A DNA stretch of 8,492 bases, from contig CAMPIQ010000155.1 in assembly GCA_946886475.1 (NCBI GenBank), forward strand, positions 1-8,492. Direction: 5' to 3'. The position numbers were made by a program, and so were the translations under genes. A model generated the notes under the pieces. It ran no database searches and was not told where the DNA came from. It saw only the letters and a list, made by a program, of their open reading frames with translations. The DNA comes from an uncultured Chitinophagales bacterium. GTDB taxonomy: Bacteria; Bacteroidota; Bacteroidia; Chitinophagales; Chitinophagaceae. Shown piece after piece: positions 1 to 6,676 of this stretch. Each line of letters starts with the position of its first letter. Positions within the stretch are counted from its first letter, which is position 1.

Positions 1-13
1 GGGGCACAAAAGA

Positions 14-56
14 AGAAAGAGAAAGAGAGCGGAGTGCGCATACTCTTTCTCTTTCT
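14..56 (-). terminator. Candidate hairpin terminator after the YD-repeat gene
   Basis: A 14-bp perfect inverted repeat pairs 14-27 with 43-56, leaving a 15-nt loop (28-42). The arms contain only purines on one side and only pyrimidines on the other. It begins a few bases after the TGA stop of the minus-strand gene ending at 62. Read in that direction, the stem runs into a pyrimidine stretch ending in CTTCTTTT, a weak U-tract. Position and structure fit a factor-independent terminator, but the stem is poor in G and C in a row and the arms are low-complexity, so several pairing registers exist. It could instead be a slipped simple repeat. Confidence 0.4.
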
Positions 57-63
57 CTTTCTC
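43..63. repeat. CTCTTT hexanucleotide simple repeat, 3.5 units
   Basis: Three full CTCTTT units plus a CTC remnant lie in a row and touch the stop codon (62-64) of the minus-strand gene. The opposite arm at 14-27 holds the complementary GAAAGA-type repeat. The unit length is a multiple of three. The repeat lies downstream of the stop, so copy-number change would alter the hairpin rather than the protein. Confidence 0.7.
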
Positions 64-892
64 AAAAAACGTATTGGTATTCTATCTTCCCACTCAGACT
101 CTTATACTTATCATAGATCGCTTCCTTTGTCTTCAGCCCATTTGCATTGTACTGGTATCTCCAGATCAGGTAATCGGGATTATTGATAGGAACTGTGATC
201 TTTTGGATCACTTCTCCATTTTCAGAATATTCAAACATGTATTCAGGTAACAGAATGCCAACTTTCGGATTATGCCTTACGATATCTGTTAACTGGTTCT
301 CCTCATTATAATAATAATAAACAGGCACTGACCTTACATTCCTGCGTGTCTCGGTTTCTTCTATCACATTTCCATTGGCATCGTGTTTGAATTCTACAAG
401 GGTGGTATCATTCCCATTTTTTATCCTGAGCATCCTTGCCGGCTTATCGCCATTCCAATACCACAGGTGCTGGTCGCTCTTATGGAGAAACCTGGCAGAG
501 TCGGAGGAACTGTGAGCGATCTCTATCAGCTTACCCGCATCATTGTAGGAATAACTGGTAACACTCACCACCAGGTTGCTGCTGTCAACCGTTTTAATAA
601 CATTGCCATTTGCATCAGCATAGGTCAGTAAAATGGAAGGATTGCTTTGTGCAGAGCTGCTGATGGTTTTTAATATGCCTGTAGTTGGAGAAAATTGCTG
701 TTCAATTAAGAAGTCCTGGATCCTTGTATTTTCTGCATCGTAGCTGGTCAGAATTACACGGCTCACCTTATTCTTAATGTAGTTGCGTATCAGATCACCA
801 GATTCCCTGGTACCGATTATGTCTTTGTAATAATACTGTGCGGAAGCCGATAATGAACATATGGATACAGCCACCAGGAAGAGTGCTCTCAT
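62..892 (-). CDS. Secreted RHS/YD-repeat-like protein of unknown function
   Basis: A 276-residue protein with a typical Sec signal peptide: MR, a hydrophobic core at residues 3-15, then an SASA-Q cleavage site near residue 18/19. No lipobox cysteine is seen, so it is probably periplasmic or secreted rather than a lipoprotein. The mature part carries about seven degenerate units of the form aromatic-x-Y-(N/D/S)-x-x-G-x-(L/V)-I, centred near residues 92, 116, 146, 170, 195, 221 and 248. Spacing is about 24-28 residues. The clearest units read YADANGNVIK, YNDAGKLIEI, HDANGNVIEE and YSENGEVIQK. This resembles the YD (RHS) repeats that form beta-strand shells in RHS and teneurin proteins. The protein is far too short for an RHS toxin cage and has no toxin tip. 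It is transcribed away from the DUF3667 operon. No Shine-Dalgarno sequence precedes the ATG. It could also be a MORN-like or small beta-propeller-like surface protein. Function is unknown. Confidence 0.85.
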   Translation of the reverse strand: MRALFLVAVSICSLSASAQYYYKDIIGTRESGDLIRNYIKNKVSRVILTSYDAENTRIQDFLIEQQFSPTTGILKTISSSAQSNPSILLTYADANGNVIKTVDSSNLVVSVTSYSYNDAGKLIEIAHSSSDSARFLHKSDQHLWYWNGDKPARMLRIKNGNDTTLVEFKHDANGNVIEETETRRNVRSVPVYYYYNEENQLTDIVRHNPKVGILLPEYMFEYSENGEVIQKITVPINNPDYLIWRYQYNANGLKTKEAIYDKYKSLSGKIEYQYVF

Positions 893-906
893 TAAGATAT
901 TGTTTT

Positions 907-931
907 ACCAAAAATAGATAATGCTTTTGGT
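907..931. promoter_or_regulatory. Inverted repeat ACCAAAA-N11-TTTTGGT in divergent promoter region
   Basis: Perfect 7-bp arms at 907-913 and 925-931 are separated by 11 bases. The repeat overlaps the candidate -7 element of the leftward gene and lies in the 99-bp gap shared with the rightward operon. The symmetry and placement would suit a dimeric regulator acting on one or both promoters. No regulator gene is adjacent, and short A/T-rich palindromes can arise by chance. Confidence 0.3.
909..916 (-). promoter_or_regulatory. Candidate Bacteroidota -7 promoter element (TATTTTTG)
   Basis: On the minus strand the bases read TATTTTTG, an exact match to the TAnnTTTG -7 consensus of the Bacteroidota primary sigma factor. 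It ends 16 bases before the ATG of the YD-repeat gene, so transcription would start about 10 nt ahead of the start codon. No clear TTG-type -33 element sits at the expected distance; the nearest candidate reads TGG. Such A/T-rich words also occur by chance. Confidence 0.35.
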
Positions 932-991
932 GAAACCATTAGTATAAGTCCTTACTGGAGATTTTGTCCCTATTTTTAAGGAAAATTTTGC

Positions 992-2065
992 GTGTCCCAC
1001 CAGCCAGAACGTAAGGAAAGGAACTGCCTCAATTGCGGCGCCACGGTTGCCGGCCGGTTTTGCCAGGTTTGTGGCCAGGAAAATACGGTTAACAAGCAGT
1101 CTGTCTGGGGTCTGATCAGGCATTTTATCTTTGACCTTTTTCATTTCGACGGTAAGTTCTTCGAAACACTCAGGTACCTGTTCTTTCGTCCCGGATACAT
1201 CCCTCTTCAATATGTATCGGGCAGGCGGATAAGTTACCTCGACCCGGTACGTATGTATTTGTTCACTTCAGCTGTTTTCTTCCTCATTTTCTTTTCTGTT
1301 TCTGATCCGGTAAAAGGTTTGGATGAAGGCGAAAGACAGATGACGAGAACGGAAAGACTGGATTATACTTCTGTTCTTTATCAGAAGCAGCTGAACGCGC
1401 AAAACGACAGCCTGGATCAAAAACAGCTCAGGTTTTTATTGGATACTTCATACAGGATCATTCTAACCAAAGAAAAAACAGGGGCCCATCCCGATTCCAC
1501 TTTTCCTGTTAAACTGGATAATGAGGAACTATTGATGGTCGTTAAAAAAACCACACCCTTAAAAGTGACGGTAAATGCTTCGGGGTGGTTTGAAAATAAA
1601 CTGCAAAAGAAGCTGGAAAATCATAAAAGAAAATTTGGTGATGACAGAAGAGCAATGATCAGGGATATATTGGACACTTTCCTGCATACCTTACCTTATT
1701 TGCTTTTCATTTCACTTCCTTTTTTTGCCCTGATCCTGCAATTGCTTTATATCAGAAGAAAGCAATTTTATTATAGCGATCATGCCGTATTTACTTTATA
1801 TCATTACATCTTTACTTTTATCCTGATCATATTCACGCTTATTTTTGAGCAGCTCGATAATATAACAGGAGGATGGTTCTTTAATCTGTTACGCACCCTG
1901 TTCATTATTTACGGCGTAGTTTATCTGCTGGTAGCCATGAGAAGGTTTTACAGGCAGCACTGGGGAAAGACTATATTGAAGTTTTTATTGCTCAATTTCC
2001 TTGCTTTTAATCTGGTAATGTTGCTGATGATAGTGTTTATTTTATTCTCCTTAATACAGTTGTAA
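992..2065 (+). CDS. DUF3667 zinc-ribbon integral membrane protein
   Basis: A 357-residue protein with an N-terminal zinc ribbon, CLNC at 12-15 and CQVC at 24-27, followed by GQE. Next comes the DUF3667 signature region (about 40-100): a DGKFFxTLRYLFFRPG block and GRRISYLDPVRMYLF, running into the first membrane segment (about 87-103). A charged soluble loop (about 104-228) precedes four further predicted membrane segments near 233-253, 264-286, 295-315 and 329-355. The YSDHAVFTLYHY motif before the third segment is usual in this family. The molecular function of DUF3667 proteins is not established. The start is GTG at 992: an in-frame TAA lies at 977-979, no other start lies between, and the next in-frame ATG (residue 88) would remove the zinc ribbon. 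AAGGA at 978-982 is a plausible ribosome binding site. The stop lies 2 bp before mazG, so this is the first gene of the operon. Confidence 0.88.
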   Translation: MSHQPERKERNCLNCGATVAGRFCQVCGQENTVNKQSVWGLIRHFIFDLFHFDGKFFETLRYLFFRPGYIPLQYVSGRRISYLDPVRMYLFTSAVFFLIFFSVSDPVKGLDEGERQMTRTERLDYTSVLYQKQLNAQNDSLDQKQLRFLLDTSYRIILTKEKTGAHPDSTFPVKLDNEELLMVVKKTTPLKVTVNASGWFENKLQKKLENHKRKFGDDRRAMIRDILDTFLHTLPYLLFISLPFFALILQLLYIRRKQFYYSDHAVFTLYHYIFTFILIIFTLIFEQLDNITGGWFFNLLRTLFIIYGVVYLLVAMRRFYRQHWGKTILKFLLLNFLAFNLVMLLMIVFILFSLIQL

Positions 2066-2067
2066 AT

Positions 2068-2838
2068 ATGCAATCCAATAAAGAAGCGTTCGAAAGGTTA
2101 GTAGCAATTATGGATGAATTGAGGGAAAAATGTCCATGGGATAAAAAGCAGACCATTCATTCCTTGCGGCAGATGACCCTCGAAGAAACCTATGAACTTA
2201 CAGAGGCCGTCACAGATAATAACTGGAAGGCCATAAAGGAGGAACTGGGCGACCTGTTACTGCATATTATTTTTTATTCAAAGATCGCTGCTGAAGAAAA
2301 ACAGTTTACCATCACTGAAGTGATCGAGGGCATTTCAAAAAAGCTGATCGACCGCCATCCACATATTTATGGTGATGTGAAGGTGGAAAATGAAGAAGAC
2401 GTTAAAAGGAATTGGGAAAAATTAAAGATCAGGGAAGGAAAAACATCTGTTCTTTCAGGTGTGCCTAAAGCACTGCCTTCGCTTATCAAGGCTATGCGCC
2501 TGCAGGAAAAGGCAAAGCAGGTGGGCTTTGAATGGGAGAATAAGGAACAGGTATGGGAAAAAGTAAAAGAAGAAGAAGAGGAATTGAAGGAAGCCATCAC
2601 AGAGGGATCGCATGAAAGAATAGAAGAGGAGTTTGGCGACCTGGTTTTTTCCCTGGTCAACTTTGCACGGTTTTTGAATATTGACGCCGAGAACGCACTC
2701 GAGGTCACCAATAAAAAGTTCATAAACAGATTTACCCGGATGGAGGAAAAAGCCATGTCCACTGGCAAACAACTTGATAAAATGAGTTTGCAGGAGATGG
2801 ACAACATCTGGAATCAAATCAAACGGGATAAGTATTGA
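2068..2838 (+). CDS. mazG: Nucleoside triphosphate pyrophosphohydrolase MazG
   Basis: A 256-residue cytosolic enzyme of the all-alpha NTP pyrophosphatase family, close to the 263 residues of E. coli MazG. It hydrolyses (d)NTPs to the monophosphate and pyrophosphate, clearing non-canonical nucleotides; E. coli MazG has also been linked to lowering ppGpp. Both tandem MazG domains are present. The N-terminal domain has CPWD (22-25), EETYE (39-43) and EELGDLL (58-64), followed by RHPHIYGD (96-103). The C-terminal domain has VGFEW (152-156), KVKEEEEEL (165-173), EEEFGDL (186-192) and NKKFINRF (215-222). The Mg-binding E-x-x-E and E-x-x-D patterns are intact in both, and in this family the C-terminal domain carries the main activity. 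The ATG follows the previous stop by only 2 bp and has no visible Shine-Dalgarno sequence. Its TGA overlaps the start of the histidine kinase gene. Confidence 0.96.
   Translation: MQSNKEAFERLVAIMDELREKCPWDKKQTIHSLRQMTLEETYELTEAVTDNNWKAIKEELGDLLLHIIFYSKIAAEEKQFTITEVIEGISKKLIDRHPHIYGDVKVENEEDVKRNWEKLKIREGKTSVLSGVPKALPSLIKAMRLQEKAKQVGFEWENKEQVWEKVKEEEEELKEAITEGSHERIEEEFGDLVFSLVNFARFLNIDAENALEVTNKKFINRFTRMEEKAMSTGKQLDKMSLQEMDNIWNQIKRDKY
2835..2838 (+). other. TTGA stop/start overlap coupling mazG to the kinase gene
   Basis: The kinase start TTG (2835-2837) and the mazG stop TGA (2836-2838) share bases. In the kinase frame a TAA lies at 2829-2831, two codons upstream of the TTG, so no earlier start exists. 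The next in-frame ATG falls near residue 67, well after the first membrane segment (14-33). TTG is therefore the best-supported start. It implies re-initiation or translational coupling from mazG, with a possible weak GGGATAAG guide sequence just before it. Confidence 0.65.
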
Positions 2839-5800
2839 ATTCTCTCAAAATAAATAACCACCTTCCAAAACGATACCTGCTGTTATTTGCTGCCGGGTTG
2901 TTGTTACTGTCATTTATTTCGTCCTGGTATTTCAACGTACAGCCTTCGGTTGAGAACCAGCAACGCTCATTGCAACGTTATTTGAACAATCAGGAAGAAG
3001 ATGCCCGTGAATTGCTTAAGGACAGTATTCTTATGCGGAAGCTGGTATTGAAGAATGAATCGCTTGATGAATTCCGGGAACTGGCTTCAAAAAATTTTGG
3101 TTTATTCCTTTTTGCCGAAACCATCTCCGATAACCAGGATCTTTTATTCTGGAATAACCAGAAGATACTTCCACCCCCCGTTGATTTCACCCTTCCCGAT
3201 GGAGAATACTTTCAGCGTCTTGAAAATGGATATTATGTTGTTTTGAAATCAACGCTGCGCTTTTCGGGAATGTCCAATACCATCATTGCATATGTAATGA
3301 TACCGGTGCTTCACCAGTACTATCTCGAAACCGATTACCTGGTGAGCAGGTTTGCACATGATGCGGATGCCATCGACAAAATCTTTCCTACAGATGTACA
3401 CACAGGCTATCCCCTTAAGTCAATAAGCGGCAAAACACTTTTTTATATAAAAGAGGTAGCCCATTCAAAGGTGGCTGTTACTGATACCATAACCATCATG
3501 CTCCGGTTATGCGCCCTGGTTTTCCTCCTGGTATACATGCATATTGTTGCAGAGAGGATGACGAAAAAATACCGGGCTTTGTATGGAATTGCCTTCCTTG
3601 CCATTTCCTTTTTTGTACTGCGGTTTATAATTTATCAGTTCCCTTCCATTTTTTCATTCAGGCAATTCGATCTTTTTGATCCTTTAGTATTTGCAGCCAA
3701 TGATATTAATGCATCACTCGGCGACCTGCTTATAAATTCAGTCCTGCTTTGCTGGCTCATTATTTTTGCCTGGTTTAATCTTGGTCCCATCCAAAAGCTG
3801 CCTTCCTTTTTAAAAGGGAACAATCTATATGGAGCAGGCGTGTTTGTGCTGTTCATTCTGATCTTTACCAGTTTCCAGTTTGCCAATATTATAAAGAGCC
3901 TGGTGTCGGATTCCAAGATATCCTTCAACGTAACCAATTTCTTCAGTCTGGATACCTATACCGTAATTGGTTTGATTGTTCTGGCCCTGCTTTCTTTAAG
4001 TTATTATTATTTCACCCGGATCCTGTTCAGGTTTATTTTCCCCGTTTTCCGTGACCATTATATCTATATCTATTTTGTTTTATTTGCCACCGGTTTAATT
4101 TATCTCACCTTCCGGACTGGCAACACCATTGTACTTTTTCATTTGCCGGTATTGTTATGGCTGGTGATCTATACCTTACTGGTAAGCCAGGAAAAATTTA
4201 TCATCAACCGTTTCCGGATGACCGTTGCAGGCGCCCTGTTCTGGATCTTTGTTTTTTCAGTTTCACTGGCGGTAGTTATTCTCCAGGGAAACCGGCAGAA
4301 TGAATTAAGGATCCGTAAGAGCATTGCGGAGAAATACGACCAGCTTACAGATCCAACCAACGACCATACCATGAGCATTGCCATCACCTACATGGATAAC
4401 CGGTTTCTGGTAAATAATTTCCGGCGGTTCAAAACAGAACCCCAAAACAGTATTTTAAGGGATAGCATCCTGCGACAAAACTTTACAAGTTATAATGCCC
4501 GATACGATACCAGGTTCTATGTATTTGATTCCTTAGGTCAGCCTGTGAACAATAAAGTTGATCCTAAAACATATCCTGAATTAAATACACTGTTTACAGT
4601 TCAAAGCAAGTCCACCGGCATACCGGATCTCAACTACATTGAATCATCTTTCGACCGGCTTACTTATATCACCAGGAGGATCATCAGGGACAGTACCGGA
4701 ACACTGGGAAGCTTTTTCATTATATCCACACCAAGGCAATACGCAGGAACAGGTGATGCGCTGTATCCGGAGCTCTTCCGACAGGTGAGCAGGAAGGATG
4801 ATATCAATGAATCCATGTATTCATACGCCATTTACAAGGATAAATTACTGATCTCATCCTCTGATAAATATCCCTTCCAGATACATATTTCAAACGACCA
4901 GGTACCAAAAGCGGAATTCGAAGAAAGAAGCAATGGCGATTATACAGAACTATGGCATAAGCCAAGCGGAAGGAAAGTGGTGATCGTAGCCAAAAAAAGA
5001 GACTCACTCATTGAAAGCATCACCCTGTTTTCCTACCTGTTTTGCGCTTTTTTGTTCATGGTAGGTTTGTTGCAGCTCATCGCGATTATTTTAAGGATAT
5101 TCAGGGAAAGGACCTCTTTTAATCTTTTTGCAAGAATGAATATCAGAACGCAGATACACGGCACGGTGATATTCATCAGTATACTTTCTTTCTTCATTAT
5201 TGGAGCCGCCACCATTTCATTTTTTATTTCGAGGTATAACCGGAATAATATTGACAAATTGAGCAGAACAGCCGGCATCATGGTGAATGAGCTTGAAAAA
5301 CGGCTTTCAGATACCACAACATTCAATCCCAACCTTTCTGATTCGGCTTCACAATTAAATCTGCAGGCACTGGTGAAAGAAGTGGCTGATATCCATAATG
5401 CGGACGTGAATGTGTATAACCTCCAGGGCGATCTGCAGGTTTCCTCGGAGAATAAAGTGTACGAGGAAGGCATCTTAAGTACAAAAATGCATCCGCTGGC
5501 CTATTATCATCTCAACAGGTTGCAGCATATACAACATGTGCAGCGGGAAGAACTCAGTTCTCTTGAATACTGGAGCATTTATTCCACCGTAAGAAATGAT
5601 AAAGGCGTGGCGGTTCACTATCTGAACATACCTTATTTCTCATCGCAGATAGACCTGAAGCAGGAGATATCAAATTTTCTTGTGACCATCATCAACCTGA
5701 ATGCATTTATATTTCTGATATCAGGTGTCATTGCCCTTTTCATTACCAATAAGATCACAAGATCGTTTTCTGTGATCGCAGAAAAAATGAATGAGATCAC

Positions 5801-6593
5801 CCTGGGTAAGACCAATGAAGAGATCAGCTGGAATAAAAATGATGAGATAGGAGAGTTGGTGATCCAGTACAATAAAATGGTACGGCAGCTGGAACAAAGT
5901 GCCGATGCGCTGGCAAAAAGCGAAAGAGAAGGCGCCTGGAGGGAAATGGCAAGACAGGTGGCACATGAGATCAAGAATCCCTTAACACCAATGAAACTGA
6001 GCATACAGTATTTACAAAAAGCCATTGACTCCAATAATGATAATGTAAAAGAGCTCACCGCAAATGTTGCCAATACGCTGATAGAACAGATAGACCATCT
6101 GTCAAAGATCGCAGCCGACTTTTCACAGTTTGCCAATATTGGCAACAGGAAAATTGAGCTGGTTGATCTTCACCAGGTGATCGGTATCCTGGTTGACCTT
6201 TATAGTTCCAATCCGAAGGTGAATATTAACTGGAACAAGATCCCCGGCAGCATTGTGATGAAAGCAGATAAAACACATATGAACAGGGTGTTCACCAATC
6301 TGCTTGCCAATGCGGTGGATGCCTGCACTGCAGCAGACAACTGCCGTATAGAGATCAGTGAGTCACAAAAAGAAAACATCATCACCATAAGCATTAAGGA
6401 TAACGGCGAAGGTATTCCGGCGGATATGCAGTCGAAGATCTTCACACCAAATTTTACTACTAAAACTTCCGGCACCGGACTGGGACTTGCCATGTCAAAA
6501 AGTATTGTTGAACAGGCGCAGGGAGATATCTGGTTTGAAACGGAAGAAGGGAAGGGCACAACATTCTTTGTGCAATTGCCAGTGATCAGTTAA
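2835..6593 (+). CDS. Giant multi-pass orphan sensor histidine kinase, NtrY-like core
   Basis: A 1252-residue membrane sensor kinase. About 12 membrane segments are predicted near residues 14-33, 219-238, 247-270, 296-315, 332-352, 375-395, 408-427, 431-450, 463-484, 729-755, 773-798 and 947-971. They delimit three large extracytoplasmic regions (34-218, 485-728, 799-946). Basic residues in the short loops agree with this topology. After the last segment come a HAMP domain (about 970-1025) and a HisKA helix with phospho-acceptor H1044 in HEIKNPLTP, the form typical of NtrY-type kinases. The HATPase has an N box (N1155, N1159), G1 box DNGEGIP (1189-1195) and G2 box GTGLGLAMS (1213-1221). All catalytic motifs are intact, so it should autophosphorylate and pass phosphate to an aspartate on a partner. 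No receiver domain is fused and no response regulator gene is in the window, so partner and stimulus are unknown. The regions around 560-700 and 855-935 look like extracellular sensor folds (PDC/Cache-like guess). Confidence 0.93.
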   Translation: MNSLKINNHLPKRYLLLFAAGLLLLSFISSWYFNVQPSVENQQRSLQRYLNNQEEDARELLKDSILMRKLVLKNESLDEFRELASKNFGLFLFAETISDNQDLLFWNNQKILPPPVDFTLPDGEYFQRLENGYYVVLKSTLRFSGMSNTIIAYVMIPVLHQYYLETDYLVSRFAHDADAIDKIFPTDVHTGYPLKSISGKTLFYIKEVAHSKVAVTDTITIMLRLCALVFLLVYMHIVAERMTKKYRALYGIAFLAISFFVLRFIIYQFPSIFSFRQFDLFDPLVFAANDINASLGDLLINSVLLCWLIIFAWFNLGPIQKLPSFLKGNNLYGAGVFVLFILIFTSFQFANIIKSLVSDSKISFNVTNFFSLDTYTVIGLIVLALLSLSYYYFTRILFRFIFPVFRDHYIYIYFVLFATGLIYLTFRTGNTIVLFHLPVLLWLVIYTLLVSQEKFIINRFRMTVAGALFWIFVFSVSLAVVILQGNRQNELRIRKSIAEKYDQLTDPTNDHTMSIAITYMDNRFLVNNFRRFKTEPQNSILRDSILRQNFTSYNARYDTRFYVFDSLGQPVNNKVDPKTYPELNTLFTVQSKSTGIPDLNYIESSFDRLTYITRRIIRDSTGTLGSFFIISTPRQYAGTGDALYPELFRQVSRKDDINESMYSYAIYKDKLLISSSDKYPFQIHISNDQVPKAEFEERSNGDYTELWHKPSGRKVVIVAKKRDSLIESITLFSYLFCAFLFMVGLLQLIAIILRIFRERTSFNLFARMNIRTQIHGTVIFISILSFFIIGAATISFFISRYNRNNIDKLSRTAGIMVNELEKRLSDTTTFNPNLSDSASQLNLQALVKEVADIHNADVNVYNLQGDLQVSSENKVYEEGILSTKMHPLAYYHLNRLQHIQHVQREELSSLEYWSIYSTVRNDKGVAVHYLNIPYFSSQIDLKQEISNFLVTIINLNAFIFLISGVIALFITNKITRSFSVIAEKMNEITLGKTNEEISWNKNDEIGELVIQYNKMVRQLEQSADALAKSEREGAWREMARQVAHEIKNPLTPMKLSIQYLQKAIDSNNDNVKELTANVANTLIEQIDHLSKIAADFSQFANIGNRKIELVDLHQVIGILVDLYSSNPKVNINWNKIPGSIVMKADKTHMNRVFTNLLANAVDACTAADNCRIEISESQKENIITISIKDNGEGIPADMQSKIFTPNFTTKTSGTGLGLAMSKSIVEQAQGDIWFETEEGKGTTFFVQLPVIS

Positions 6594-6599
6594 TTGGTG

Positions 6600-6670
6600 C
6601 CAAATAAAAGGCAGAGAAAGTGAGCGGGAGCGGGGTATAGATCCATTATGATTGGAGTGCCCCCAAATAA
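6600..6670. repeat. Convergent intergenic segment bounded by CCAAATAA repeats
   Basis: The kinase stop (6591-6593) and the PolX-like stop (6677-6679) face each other across 83 bp. Inside this gap an 8-bp direct repeat CCAAATAA occurs at 6600-6607 and 6663-6670 around a 55-bp core. The core contains GAGAAAGTGAGCGG (6614-6627), which matches GAGAAAGAGAGCGG at 19-32 in 13 of 14 bases, and GGAGTGC (6654-6660), also found at 31-37. No strong hairpin with a T-tract was seen; GGGG/CCCC and TCCA/TGGA pairings are weak. It could be a small dispersed intergenic element or chance. Confidence 0.25.
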
Positions 6671-6676
6671 CATAAA

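Noticed and set aside
62..892. RHS toxin or contact-dependent inhibition system
   Set aside because: The protein is only 276 residues, lacks an RHS core or toxin domain, and no immunity gene is next to it.
905..1210. 101-codon minus-strand frame crossing the divergent promoter and the zinc-ribbon region
   Set aside because: It overlaps the DUF3667 signature coding sequence and would run through the promoter of the leftward gene. No domain was recognised.
2367..2807. 146-codon minus-strand frame inside mazG
   Set aside because: It is antisense to conserved MazG motifs. The serine- and phenylalanine-rich composition mirrors the Glu/Lys-rich codons of MazG, so it is a shadow.
2068..2838. MazEF toxin-antitoxin locus suggested by mazG
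   Set aside because: No mazE- or mazF-like reading frame is present. The neighbours are a DUF3667 protein and a histidine kinase.
5633..6145. 170-codon open frame on the minus strand inside the kinase gene
   Set aside because: It lies wholly antisense to the HAMP/HisKA coding region, whose motifs are unmistakable. Its translation shows no recognisable domain and is rich in Ser, Leu and Ile as expected for a complementary-strand shadow.
6594..6676. Bidirectional terminator between the convergent genes
   Set aside because: It was expected here from gene orientation, but only 4-bp pairings without a T-tract were found, so no terminator is called.
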